Below, piece after piece: positions 48,675 to 59,631 of a DNA stretch of 64,000 nucleotides. A program made the translations under genes and the position numbers. The notes below the pieces were generated by a model. That model had not been told where the DNA came from. It searched no databases and was given only the letters and a program-made list of their open reading frames with translations. How positions within the stretch are numbered: the first letter of the stretch is position 1; each line of letters opens with the position of its first letter. Origin of the DNA: Punica granatum (Eukaryota; Streptophyta; Magnoliopsida; Myrtales; Lythraceae); assembly GCF_007655135.1 (NCBI RefSeq), contig NC_045129.1:12400001-12464000 (forward strand). Reading direction: 5' to 3'.

Positions 48675-51600
48675 TCAACGGAACAAAGGCAACACTCCCC
48701 ATTGATGCAAGAAGCCCTCTCCTGTGGTGACTTCGAGGACCAATAATACGAGCACTGCTAACATAGCTGCCCTCCCATTCCATGTTTCCGCACTCTTTGT
48801 CCATCCCCATTCCCAAACCGTCACAGGCGGTGGGAGCTCCCTTCGCTGTGAATCATATGCCGCCAACAACTCCTCCACACTACCGAGTGGAACCAATGAC
48901 TGCAGAGGTCATATTCAACTTAGGAGTCAAATGAAGCATCTGATAATATTTAATAAAATAAGCGGTTGTTCAATTTAGAGATTTCAGAGAGTCCAGCATC
49001 TTCGTTCAATGACTAATACCTAACCAAATTATGGCTAACTTGCAAGAAACTCTATCAAGTTTTAGTCCCCAACCATAACAGGAAAGACAAGGAATGGAAG
49101 AATAAGTCCTTTATGTGAAGCGTACAAAGTGCTACAGAGGCAGAAAAAATAAGCTTCCCTGACATAACAGGACATTTCAGTTGACTCATCAACTTCTCAA
49201 GGGGGGACAAAAAAAAAAAAAGGGTAGATACCTGCCGAGCTTCAAGGTTCGAAACTGCCATGGCACCAACATAGGGGAGACTTTCAATTACAGCATCTGC
49301 TAAGTCCGAAATAAAGGTGGGTTCGCATCCTAGAGCAGGAACACGGCCCCACTTCTCTATGCCCGAGCTCAAAGCCAACTCTTTGTACTCTACATCGATT
49401 TCCTCAAGGGTTTCTATGTGCTCGCTGACAAAACTGAGGCCCAAACCCATCATAAAAAGGATTGTCAAATTTACTTAGATAATATTATAAATCTAAAATG
49501 CAATCAGACTAAACAGATTGAGAACATCATATACCTAATTGGGACAGCTAACAGGCTTTTGACTCCTTTCCGCCCGAGATCGATAATTGTCTCATCTGTG
49601 TATGGTTTTAACCATTCCACTGGTCCAACTCTGCTCTGTAATAACATCAATTGCGACATTATAATGAGAAAAATACTGTTCCTAAGATGATTAAGAGTAA
49701 GAACATAATTCACAGTATAATCATTCGAGAAGTATATGAGCAAATATTCATCATCATTGTAAGACCTAATAAAGGGGTTGTCCAGTACCTGATAAGCAAG
49801 AGTGTAGGCGTTGATGAATTTCCTTTTTTCCAGCTCTTCCATTATCAGATCCACACATTCTTCCATTTCTGCCTTGTATGGATCACCAGCCTCTTCCACA
49901 TATGCAAGTGGCACTCCATGAGCGCTGAAGAATATCACCACCTACATCACACCCTTTTAGTCAAAATGCAACCATGCTTTGGAATAAAAGGTTCACTGAG
50001 TCCTACTTTGTGTTCATTTTTTGAGTAGGCTTGCCTGTTTCCTTTGTAATCCCAAACAAACCACCCAAGGAGAAAAATAAAGGAACCAGTATGAAGAAAA
50101 GATCTTAATGGTTACAGGACCCTTAATTTTATTCGATGCATTTAAATCATAGCATAATAGAGAAGGCAATAATCTTATATATGGATGAGGATAAGCTGGA
50201 AACAAGATGCCAGAACGAAGCTACTGTCTAGCTGTTAAAACCTTTTGCTCTATGAAGCCATTGAATTGTATAGTTCATAGAGACAAGAATTTATTGAGAT
50301 TTGAATGAGAATTCTAAGGCAGTTAAAATGTAGAACAGGAAGATGCGCTAAGAAAATAAATCCAATATGCAACTGTAATGGGAATATCTGAGAGATTTGG
50401 AAGGGCAGCCCCATTCAAATTAGCTCCCAAAAGGGTTGTCAGAGCCAGATTCTCCCAAAGATAAGGCACATCATACCTTCTCAGGATTGTCAAAAGTTTT
50501 CAACTCCTGTTCAATTAGATTTGCCATGGCCTTGATATATCCCTCCCGCTGGTACCAGGAAGGTATAATTGTGTGCTGCATGTTTACTAGATATTCATCT
50601 TCCCTGGAAAATCAACAGATAATATGTCAGATCAGTTTTATTCTTGGTTTGATAAAGAGTAGGTCAATTTAAAAAATAAACGGACAATTCTCATATTTAT
50701 CTACAAGTATAACAATTAAAAAAGAAGCACATCTTCATTACCTAAATATACTCTCCAAGAGCCGAAGGCTCGAACCACTAGTTGATATTGAAAATTGTGG
50801 ATAAAGTGGAAGCACAACAAGCTTTGTTATTCCATCTCTTTTTATCTGAAGAGAGAATACAAAAAGGTAACCATGGCCAGAGATTTTCATCCAGAAATAT
50901 ATCAAAACATAAGGTAATGATTAATTTTAGCCATCCAAACAAAAAAGGGGCCATATGCAGTTGACTAAAAATTGATCAAAAAGTAACATATTTGCAAAAT
51001 ACTAAAGATCGACTATCAAGTCAAGTCACATCCAACAGAATTATAAACAAGAACTCTAAAATTTACCACGAGAAGTTCGCCTTCCAACACCAAAGTCATG
51101 GCTCAACAATCAACTCTCAGATACTGCTGTGTCCTCTAACATTTTCATCAACATGTTGGCGTGTATCAAATAACTTCTCATTCAAAAATCCGAATTATGT
51201 GTACAAAGTGAAGATTGTACTTGATAAAACTCTCAAGTTGGTTCCCGGAAGTTAGTTTAGTTAAAGAGGTTGACAAAGGGGGACATAGAGCAGGTGGAAT
51301 CTGCATGCACCAGCTGACAAAAGGTAATCCAACAATCTTGGGATGACAGATACTATATTACGCCAGCCCATTGTAAAGACGAACCAGTAGCAGGAAAGGC
51401 TTCACTTGAATACAACATGCATCATTATAAGCACTGTCTCTTGAGGATCAATCCAGAACCATCAAATTTTTCTTTCCCCGTTTTTGTTGCCTAAGAGTCT
51501 CAGAGATGTCAATAGGACTCCCTAGCCCTCTTAAGACAGCATCCCTTTTTATCCTATTCTGATATTAAAGATATTAACCAGGAATTCTAGCAACAATCTT

Positions 51601-52688
51601 TTGGAGGACACTTCGAAGAATGGCTTGCAACAACAATAGGACCATGAAAAAGAATCTTACCAAGCTAAGCTTGCGCGCCTAACCTTCCTATCCTACACTA
51701 TGATATATGGGACTTGAAGTAAAGTCAATTAACTACCTGCTCAATGGCCTCTTCGGTGAATGGGTGCCAATACCGCATGCCTACATATACCTTGGCGGGA
51801 ACGTCCTTTGCCCAAAGAGACTTCCTCAGCTCTTCAGCCTGAACAAGGTATGATCTTCAGAACTTGCCCCCATAAATCAAAGAGAAAAACACGACTTTCC
51901 TCTTGTAAGAGACAAGGCTCTGAAGTTCTTAACAACTTATGATTTATGAACAGAATCTGCCATTACAGAACATGCCTGTGCATCGGTTATCTGACGAAGA
52001 GGGGATCCGCCACCGATGGATGCATAGCCTTCTTTACTCTTGGGGGCCCTAAGAACAGAAATGAACTGCGCCAAAGGCTTCTGAAGGAATCGAAACAACC
52101 GCGGCAGTCTAATGATGTCCTGTCAAAGGCAATGGGTGTTAGAGATGACTAGAGTGGGAATGTGGCAAGGCCAGCAAAAAGCACAAAGAGGGAGAGATTC
52201 GAATTACGGGATCAGCGAAAAGATTGAAGAGGAAAGGCTGGACATCGTCGAGAGTTTCGGGGCCTCCGAGGTTCAGCAACAGCACTCCAATCTTGTCTTC
52301 GCCGACCACCGAGGGGGAGGTGGCTCCGGGAGCATCTGAGGTGGCCACAGCTCCCAATGGTTCAGCAGCATATCTGCCCACAACGCAGTTCCTCGGAAGA
52401 CCCTGAAAACTGCCCGAAGAAGAAGAAGAAGCTTCCAACTGGAGGCCCGTGCATCGGCTGCCATTCTTGTGGGAGGGGAAACTGCAGACAGCGCGGGGCA
52501 GCAGTGACCTGCTACTGTCATTCCCTCCATGACCAGAACTTGCGCAATCAGCAGAAGCGGATGAAGAAACCGAAAGAACCGACTGTTCTGTAAGCAGAGA
52601 AGACTTACAGCAAGAGATTGAGGTTGGGGTTGCGGGATGCGGCCGGGATGCAGGAGGACGAGGAAGAAGAAGGTGCGGCGGTGTTCAT
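48675..52688 (-). CDS. FC2: Ferrochelatase 2, chloroplastic, with C-terminal CAB-like motif, 10 exons, 503 aa
   Basis: Inserts Fe2+ into protoporphyrin IX, the last step of haem synthesis, in plastids. Minus-strand exons: 52609-52688, 52208-52481, 51976-52119, 51737-51838, 50742-50845, 50477-50603, 49789-49941, 49535-49635, 49232-49433, 48675-48899; all join in frame. The conserved frame upstream of [19 protein letters not shown] has no ATG, so I place the start in a separate first exon ([17 protein letters not shown]), which looks like a plastid transit peptide. Active-site His lies in [19 protein letters not shown] and the conserved Glu in [11 protein letters not shown]. The last exon adds a Pro-rich linker and a light-harvesting-type helix ([19 protein letters not shown]), diagnostic of FC2 over FC1. 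Exon 3 ends at a GC donor (GCACAG|GCATGT). The first exon is the least certain part. Confidence 0.95.
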
Positions 52689-53848
52689 CGTCTGATCCGA
52701 TTAGCAAGAAGATAAAGAAAGAGAAGTGCCCACCAGACCACACACTCCCTGAAGCTCAAAGCTTTGGTCTTTCTGCAGTGACAAACTTCCGAGAGACCAT
52801 TGCAGAAGGAAGACAAGATCGGAGCTTTTCTTTCTATGTTATCACAGGGAAGAAGTAGATGACGGACGTGAAGCTCTGGTGGATGGAAAATCCATTAAAG
52901 AAGCTGATGCATTTTTCGTTCATTTCATTTGGGTCAGAGTCGTTCGGAGCAGGGAAATTGAGTGGTGTGGAAGGCGACGCATGAGAACAAGATTAGCCCA
53001 ACAAGGCCAAAACTTTATCCTTAGCTTCCTCGTCCTTACGTATTTTCCTGTTTCCCCTCCGGTCATTGTTCTTTTCTTCCCTTCTCACATTCAACTGATT
53101 TTTTTCTCTTCAGTTCATGGCTGATCCTCGATCCGTATTTTCGTTTGATCTTTCGGTCACACCACGAAGTATATCCAGTCTATTGATTTTGATATTTCGA
53201 AAAGACGATAGTATATTTTCAATCTATTAATTAAAGTAATCTTTCTTGAATATCGACTTGTCCTGATTACGAAGTACTTTTAATAGATTTTTAAATATAT
53301 GTAGTATTGGTAAATTTGTTTATTTTTTGAGCAAATACCTTATTTTTGCTCACTTGTCTCTCACCAGTCGAGTTAGGTAAATCCTCATTTTTCGACTAAT
53401 TCATTTCATCATGTGATCTCACCATTAAAACCACATGAGAGATAGCTCTTGAGCAAGCTAGTACTGACCCATTCAAATAGATGAACCTAACTGAGATCCT
53501 CACTGTAGTCCATAGTCTTACCTTCTCTTTTTTTTTTTTTTGTATGTCCAAGTATGCCCTAAAACACCAGGACCTCGACGAGTTTAACCTACGCTCCACA
53601 CGTAAGTATTACCGCTAACATAACCCACAATTTAACAAGGTAGGTTTGCATTATGTAAATATCTTTGACATTAAATCTCGTTCACACGACGGCTTGCTCT
53701 TGATGCTGTCCGTGTAATCTTCAAATTTATTAATTGTAAATTTACCCAATTAGAATAAAAAGAAAGTTTTCAAATTTATTACCTTATTGCTCTAGGACTA
53801 AACATGTCACAATGACCATAACATGGAACAGAACTTTCTCATTAACAT
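52689..53848. other. Intergenic between FC2 (5' side) and the UGT pseudogene (3' side)
   Basis: Includes the FC2 promoter. A TATA box is not clear. The T-run at 53527-53541 is the only low-complexity stretch. No gene supported. Confidence 0.5.
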
Positions 53849-54118
53849 TGCGTTTGGTGATAAAGTTAAGTTGAATTTAATATGATTAAATTTAATTTAA
53901 AGAGATAAAGACAAAAGTAATTGAAAAAAGCATGTGAGAGAATTTGAAAAAAAAATGATAAAATAATAATTATGTTATTGAATTGAGAAAAAAATGTTGA
54001 ATAATTAAGAGAATTTAACGTTAAAAATTTAATTTAAATAATAGATAAGAAAAAATATAAAAGAGAATTAAAAGAAAGAAAAAATAATAATAATTATATT
54101 ATTGAATTACGGTAAAAG
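53849..54118. mobile_element. AT-rich MITE-like repeat abutting the UGT stop codon
   Basis: Begins TTGCGTTTGGTGATAAAGTTAAG and repeats the GAATTGAGAAAAAAATG and GAGAATTTAACGTTAAAAATTTAATTT words of the 14207-14515 copy. The right end (GTTAAGTTAAATTAG, to about 54130) runs into the last codons of the glycosyltransferase frame, so the native 3' end of that gene may have been replaced by repeat DNA. Confidence 0.5.
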
Positions 54119-54790
54119 TTAAGTTAAATTAGCTTTATTTACAACTAAAGCACCATGCTTCCATGAGTCCAACAGCTTGGAGAAGGCAGAGAGGGATGAC
54201 CCGCCATGGCTCCAAGCAGCCATGGCCGAGTCTCTCATCTCTTTACACCTCTCTCTCACAATCCTACCCTTCCCATCATCACCATCCCCCATGAGCTCCC
54301 TCACTCTCCTCTCCACGTCCTCTGCACTGATCAGCACCTCTCCCTCTCCTTCCCCCCGCCCATCGCCTGCCACCGGTATTGCGACCCCGAATTCCTCCAC
54401 CAATACTACGTTGTTCATCCGCTGTTCAGCGTACAGCGGCCACGCCAGCATTGGCACCCCGGAGCTCACTGCCTCCACCACCGAGTTCCACCCGCAGTGC
54501 GTCACGAACCCTCCCACCGACCCGTGCCTTAGGACCGCGCCTTGTGGAGCCCACGACTTCACCACCATGCCCTTCCCCTCCGTCCTCTCCAGGAACCCCT
54601 CTGGCAAGAGCTTGTTGAGGTCGGGCTCAGTGGATATGTCCGGTGGTGGGTTCTTCACCGCCCATAGGAATCTGTGGCCGCTCCTCTCCAAGCCCGTGGC
54701 TATTTCCCGCAGTTGTGGCTCCGAGAACGCTCCTCCAGTCCCAAAGCATAGGAACACCACGCTTCCGCTCGGCTGCTTATCGAGCCACGC

Positions 54791-55182
54791 TGTTGGAGAT
54801 GTGGATCAGCTACTGTTTAATTTATCGATGTATTAGTTTGTGTCTTTAAGACTTATGTTTTCTGTCTTGTGTTGTTGATTAACTGTAATTTAGCAGTTAA
54901 GTTAGACAGGTTATATTTTGAATTTCAAATATTTTCCAGTGGAAAACAGTTATCTTCAATCAGTTATGGCTTTATATGTAAGGGTCAATGATGTAAGTTA
55001 TGGGTTAAAAAAAATGTTAATGAAGTTTTCTCTTCTTAACTTTTCTTCTGTCCATCTCTCTGCTGTTCTGTATGTGCGTGAGTGCAGTTCTGCAACAACT
55101 TGCAGACAAGAGTGCATATACTGAGTGAAAGTGAGAGTTTTGTTCTGCAATACTTGCAGACATTGAAGAAATAAAAGCATCA
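54791..55182 (+). repeat. 5' LTR of the copia element (392 bp)
   Basis: Differs from the 3' LTR at three substitutions (TTTTCTG/TTGTCTG, TTTTCC/TTCTCC, GCAGTTC/GCAATTC) and one base in an A-run. Confidence 0.96.
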
Positions 55183-55183
55183 G

Positions 55184-55195
55184 TGGTATCAGAGC
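55184..55195 (+). other. Primer-binding site of the copia element
   Basis: TGGTATCAGAGC, complementary to the 3' end of plant initiator methionine tRNA, one base after the 5' LTR. This is the usual priming site of copia elements. Confidence 0.92.
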
Positions 55196-55258
55196 TGTGA
55201 AGAATCTTAAGGGATCTGTGGAGCAGGAGGAGAAACGCAAGAAGGAAATCAATTGAAG

Positions 55259-57856
55259 ATGGAGGCTGCTACTTCAGCATCGAGATTCTCCACCATAACA
55301 CCACCTGTGTTTGATGGAGAGAATTACCACGTGTGGGCTGTGAAGATGCAGACATACATGGAAGGGGCTGATCTGTGGGAAGCAGTAGAAGAAGATTATC
55401 AAGTGGCTGCTCTTCCAGACAACCCCACGGTGAATCAGATAAGATATCACAAGGAAAGAGTAACGAGCAAGGCTAAGGCAAAATCATGCCTTTATGCTGC
55501 TGTAACAGCCACTCTCTTCACCAGAATAATGAAGCTTCAGTCTGCTAAGGCAATATGGGATTACTTGAAGACCGAGTATGAAGGAGATGAGAAGATCAGA
55601 GGTATGAAAGTTCTTAATCTGATGAGAGAGTTTGAACGGTTGCAGATGAATGAAGGGGAAACAGTGAAACAGTTTGCAGATAAACTTGTGGAAATTGCAA
55701 ATAAGATAATGGTGTTGGGAACTGAGTTGAGTGATCAAAGGTTGGTGCAAAAAATGCTTGTCTCAGTACCAGAAAGGTATGAAGCAACCATTGCTTCATT
55801 AGAGAATACGAAGGAACTATCAGAATTGAAGTTTGCTGAGGTTCTGAGTGCTTTACAAGCACCAGAACAGAGAAGAATGATGAGAAAAGAAGAACCTGTA
55901 GAAGCAGCTTTGCAGGCAAGGTTGAAGTTTAACAGTGAAGCAAAAAGGAAGAAGGCTTATCAGCCGAGAAAGCAAGGAGAAGTATCTTCAAAAACTGGAA
56001 ACACCAGTACTGGTGGCCAGGAGAGAAAGTGGCAGAAGGTTCCTTGTCAGCATTGTGGGCGAAAAAGTCATCCACATTTCAAGTGTTGGAGGAGACCAGA
56101 TGTTAAATGCAGAAGGTGTCACAAGATTGGTCATATGGAGGCAATTTGCAAAGAAAAAGGTCACCAACAGCCAGGAGAAGCACACAATGCTATAACAAAT
56201 GAGGTAGAGCAGTTGTTTGTGGCTTCATGTTTTACTTCAAATGTGATAAAAGATGGTTGGTTAGTAGATAGTGGGTGCACAAATCATATGACAAGTAATG
56301 CAGACTTGTTTAGTGCCCTGGATAAATCAGTAAAGTCAAAGGTGAAGATAGGAAATGGTGAATACATTGTTGTTGAGGGAAAAGGAGATGTAATGCTTGA
56401 AGGTTCTAATGGTGTGAAGCTTATTCATGAAGTGTTGTTTGTTCCTGATATTGACCAAAATTTACTAAGTGTCGGTCAACTGGTTGAAAGGGGCTATAAG
56501 GTTGTATTTGAAGAATTTGAATGTGTGATCATGGACAGTGAAGGGCAGACACTGTTTAGGATACCAATGAAGGACAAGTGCTTCTCATTTAATCCCTTAG
56601 ATAAGAAGCACATGGCTATGACAAACTTGCTGAAAGAAGAAGAAGAGCTGTGGCATAGAAGACTGGGACATTTTCACAGCAAAGGAGTAAACTTTCTGCA
56701 GAAAAATGATATGGTGGATGGGTTGCCTGCAATTCAGAAAGAAGTAACAGAGTGTAAAACTTGTTTGCTTGGAAAACAAGTCCGGCTTCCTTTTAAGAGA
56801 TCAAGTTGGAGAGCTGTCTCGAAGCTTCAGCTAGTCCATACAGATGTATGTGGACCTATGCCCGAGGAGTCACTAAGTGGGAGTAAGTATTTTGTGATCT
56901 TCATTGATGATTTCAGTAGAATGTGTTGGATATACTTTATGAAAGCTAAGTCAGAAGTAGCTGAGATCTTCATGAAGTTTAAAAAGCTTGTAGAGAATGA
57001 AAGTGGGTGCAAGATGAAGGCTATAATATCCGACAATGGCAGTGAATATACATCAGGGAGGTTCAAGGAAATTTGTGAAACATCCAGTATAATGCACCAG
57101 CTCACCGTGCCTTATTCACCCCAACAAAATGGGGTTAGTGAGAGGAAGAACAGAAGCATAATGGAGATGGCCAGATGTCTACTACAAGAGAAGGAGATGC
57201 CAAAAAAATTCTGGGCTGAGGCTGCAAATACCGCAGTCTTCCTGCTAAACAGATTGCCCACTAAGTCATTGGACAAGAGAACACCAGTTGAAGCTTGGTG
57301 TGGAAGAAAACCTTCAATAGCAAATTTGAAGGTGTTTGGTTGTATATGCTATTCCTACATTCCTCAGGCGAAAAGGGACAAACTTGATAAAAAGGCTGAA
57401 GCTGGTATCTTCATCGGCTACAGCTTGGAGTCAAAAGCTTACAGAATATATCAGCCTTCAAGAAATAAGGTGATTGTAAGCAGGGATGTAAGATTTATGG
57501 AGAAAGAAAAATGGAAGTGGACTGATGAAGAGAAAGGAGAAATGGAAGTCGCACAAAATTGGGAGGCAGCACCTCAGAAGACTTCATCTGAGGTGGAGGA
57601 AATTGAAGCTTTGAATGATGAAGAACTGGTAGATAACATACCAGTAAGAGGAACCAGGTCATTAAATGAAGTGTATCAGAGGTGCAATGTAGCTGTCTTT
57701 GAACCTGGAAATTTCGAAGAAGCAAAAGAAGACAGGAGATGGGTATCTGCAATGGAGGAGGAGTTAAAAATGATTAAAAAAAATCAGACATGGGATCTAG
57801 TGGAAAGACCTCAAGAAAGGTCATTGGAGTTAAGTGGGTGTACAGGACCAAGCTAA
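55259..57856 (+). CDS. Copia polyprotein part 1: gag, protease and integrase
   Basis: Start ATG at 55259 (MEAATSASRF), 865 aa. Residues ~40-190 form a UBN2-type gag; the zinc knuckle CRRCHKIGHMEAIC is near 282; the aspartic protease motif WLVDSGCTNHMTS is near 334; the pre-integrase HRRLGH is near 465; the integrase core starts HTDVCGP near 526, continues SDNGSEY near 590, and then SPQQNGVSERKN. The frame ends early at 57856, just after TWDLVERPQ, where a frameshift separates it from the reverse transcriptase. The protein would therefore lack polymerase unless the ribosome shifts frame. Confidence 0.93.
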   Translation: MEAATSASRFSTITPPVFDGENYHVWAVKMQTYMEGADLWEAVEEDYQVAALPDNPTVNQIRYHKERVTSKAKAKSCLYAAVTATLFTRIMKLQSAKAIWDYLKTEYEGDEKIRGMKVLNLMREFERLQMNEGETVKQFADKLVEIANKIMVLGTELSDQRLVQKMLVSVPERYEATIASLENTKELSELKFAEVLSALQAPEQRRMMRKEEPVEAALQARLKFNSEAKRKKAYQPRKQGEVSSKTGNTSTGGQERKWQKVPCQHCGRKSHPHFKCWRRPDVKCRRCHKIGHMEAICKEKGHQQPGEAHNAITNEVEQLFVASCFTSNVIKDGWLVDSGCTNHMTSNADLFSALDKSVKSKVKIGNGEYIVVEGKGDVMLEGSNGVKLIHEVLFVPDIDQNLLSVGQLVERGYKVVFEEFECVIMDSEGQTLFRIPMKDKCFSFNPLDKKHMAMTNLLKEEEELWHRRLGHFHSKGVNFLQKNDMVDGLPAIQKEVTECKTCLLGKQVRLPFKRSSWRAVSKLQLVHTDVCGPMPEESLSGSKYFVIFIDDFSRMCWIYFMKAKSEVAEIFMKFKKLVENESGCKMKAIISDNGSEYTSGRFKEICETSSIMHQLTVPYSPQQNGVSERKNRSIMEMARCLLQEKEMPKKFWAEAANTAVFLLNRLPTKSLDKRTPVEAWCGRKPSIANLKVFGCICYSYIPQAKRDKLDKKAEAGIFIGYSLESKAYRIYQPSRNKVIVSRDVRFMEKEKWKWTDEEKGEMEVAQNWEAAPQKTSSEVEEIEALNDEELVDNIPVRGTRSLNEVYQRCNVAVFEPGNFEEAKEDRRWVSAMEEELKMIKKNQTWDLVERPQERSLELSGCTGPS

Positions 57857-59226
57857 ACTCAGATGGTTCTGTTAATAAATACAAAGCCAGGTTAGTAGTG
57901 AAGGGATATGCTCAAATTTGGGGGGTTGATTACTCTGAAACCTTTGCTCCAGTAGCAAGGTTAGACACTATCAGGTTATTACTTGCTGTTGCAGCTCAGA
58001 AAAATTGGAAGGTTTACCAACTTGATGTGAAATCTACTTTTCTCAATGGTGTGCTCGAAGAGGAAATATATGTTGAGCAACCTGAAGGGTTCATTGCTAA
58101 AGGAGAAGAAAGCAAAGTCTACAAATTAAAGAAAGCGTTATATGGCTTAAAGCAGGCCCCTCGAGCCTGGTATGGTAAGATTGATCAGTATTTGCAGAAT
58201 CTGGGATTTGAGAGAAGTCTAAGTGAAGTCACACTTTATGTCAGGAAGGAGAAGGAAGACATGGTAATTCTATCCTTGTATGTTGATGATTTGCTGGTCA
58301 CTGGAAACAATAAAGTACAGGTAGATGGATTGAAGTTGGATCTGATGAAAATGTTTGAAATGACAGATTTGGGAGAGATGACTTTCTTTCTGGGCATTGA
58401 GATTCAACAGAAAGAAAATGAAGTGTTTATTTGCCAGAGAAAGTATCTCAAAGAGATTTTGATGAGGTTTCAAATGGAAGAGTGCAAAAGTGTAAGCACA
58501 CCAATGTATCAGAAGACAAAAATGCAGAAGGATGATGGATCAGGTCCAGTTGATGAAAGAACCTACAGAAGTCTTATAGGCTGTTTGATGTACTTAACAG
58601 CAACAAGGCCTGACATAATGTTTGCTGTGAATGTACTGTCGAGGTTTCTAAGTTGTGCAAGTGAAGCACATATGGTGGCTGCTAAGAGAGTCATTAGATA
58701 TCTGAAAGGGACATCTTCCTATGGTTTGAAATTCTGCAGAAGCTCTACCTTCAAGCTGCATGGTTTCTCTGATAGTGACTGGGCAGGATCATTGGATGAC
58801 ATGAGGAGCACCTCTGGCTATTGTTTTTCTCTTGGTTCTACTTGTTTTTCGTGGAGCTCTAAGAAGCAGGAAGTGGTGGCTCAGTCAACAGCAGAAGCTG
58901 AATTTATTGCAGCCACAGCAGCAACAAACCAGGCAATCTGGCTGAGAAAGTTGATGACTGACTTAGGGATGGGTTCTGACCATGAAACTGAGATATTTGT
59001 TGACAACCAGGCTGCTCTTGCCATCTCTCAAAATCCAGTTTTCCATGGGAAAACAAAGCACTTCAAGTTGAAGTTTTACTATCTCAGGGAAATACAGCAA
59101 AGTGGTGAAATCAAGCTTGTTTATTGCAGGACAGAAGATCAAATGGCTGATTTATTCACCAAGTCATTTCATGTGGGAAGATTTGAGCACCTGAGAAGGA
59201 TGGTTGGAGTATGTATCAGTACCTAA
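57790..59226 (+). CDS. Copia polyprotein part 2: reverse transcriptase and RNase H, in a shifted frame
   Basis: Open frame overlapping part 1 by 67 bases in a different frame. It holds the RT_2 domain from VIGVKWVYRTKLNSDGSVN, the catalytic box YVDDLLVTG (58279), and RNase H (SDSDWAGS near 58771, ADLFTKSFH near 59145). Copia elements normally carry gag-pol as one frame, so the break around 57810-57825 is a lesion consistent with a lost base in an A/G-rich run. The element is then probably not autonomous. The ATG at 57790 is unlikely to be a real start. Confidence 0.9.
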   Translation: MGSSGKTSRKVIGVKWVYRTKLNSDGSVNKYKARLVVKGYAQIWGVDYSETFAPVARLDTIRLLLAVAAQKNWKVYQLDVKSTFLNGVLEEEIYVEQPEGFIAKGEESKVYKLKKALYGLKQAPRAWYGKIDQYLQNLGFERSLSEVTLYVRKEKEDMVILSLYVDDLLVTGNNKVQVDGLKLDLMKMFEMTDLGEMTFFLGIEIQQKENEVFICQRKYLKEILMRFQMEECKSVSTPMYQKTKMQKDDGSGPVDERTYRSLIGCLMYLTATRPDIMFAVNVLSRFLSCASEAHMVAAKRVIRYLKGTSSYGLKFCRSSTFKLHGFSDSDWAGSLDDMRSTSGYCFSLGSTCFSWSSKKQEVVAQSTAEAEFIAATAATNQAIWLRKLMTDLGMGSDHETEIFVDNQAALAISQNPVFHGKTKHFKLKFYYLREIQQSGEIKLVYCRTEDQMADLFTKSFHVGRFEHLRRMVGVCIST

Positions 59227-59227
59227 T

Positions 59228-59238
59228 CCAAGGAGGAG
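59228..59238 (+). other. Polypurine tract of the copia element
   Basis: CCAAGGAGGAG immediately before the 3' LTR, the expected plus-strand priming site for copia replication. Confidence 0.75.
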
Positions 59239-59631
59239 TGTTGGAGATGTGGATCAGCTACTGTTTAATTTATCGATGTATTAGTTTGTGTCTTTAAGAC
59301 TTATGTTGTCTGTCTTGTGTTGTTGATTAACTGTAATTTAGCAGTTAAGTTAGACAGGTTATATTTTGAATTTCAAATATTCTCCAGTGGAAAACAGTTA
59401 TCTTCAATCAGTTATGGCTTTATATGTAAGGGTCAATGATGTAAGTTATGGGTTAAAAAAAAATGTTAATGAAGTTTTCTCTTCTTAACTTTTCTTCTGT
59501 CCATCTCTCTGCTGTTCTGTATGTGCGTGAGTGCAATTCTGCAACAACTTGCAGACAAGAGTGCATATACTGAGTGAAAGTGAGAGTTTTGTTCTGCAAT
59601 ACTTGCAGACATTGAAGAAATAAAAGCATCA
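59239..59631 (+). repeat. 3' LTR of the copia element (393 bp)
   Basis: Nearly identical to the 5' LTR (see there). It ends AAAAGCATCA and is followed by the second CACGC target copy and the remaining exon 2 of the glycosyltransferase. Confidence 0.96.

Larger units (their letters stand above)
54791..59631 (+). mobile_element. Young Ty1/copia LTR retrotransposon, 4,841 bp
   Basis: Bounded by TG...CA LTRs (54791-55182 and 59239-59631) and by perfect 5-bp target duplications CACGC (54786-54790 and 59632-59636). A primer-binding site TGGTATCAGAGC follows the left LTR and a purine tract CCAAGGAGGAG precedes the right LTR. The order gag, protease, integrase, reverse transcriptase, RNase H is that of the copia superfamily. 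It sits in the second exon of the glycosyltransferase gene, in the opposite orientation. Confidence 0.97.

Noticed and set aside
52609..52688. A 21-base GTAAGT...TACAG stretch after the first ferrochelatase exon as a mini-intron
   Set aside because: Far below plant intron size and does not restore the frame; the 127-base alternative ending at TGCAG (52482) does both.
57820..57820. Programmed frameshift between integrase and reverse transcriptase of the copia element
   Set aside because: Plant copia elements normally use a single frame, and no recognised slippery signal is evident; a lesion is simpler.
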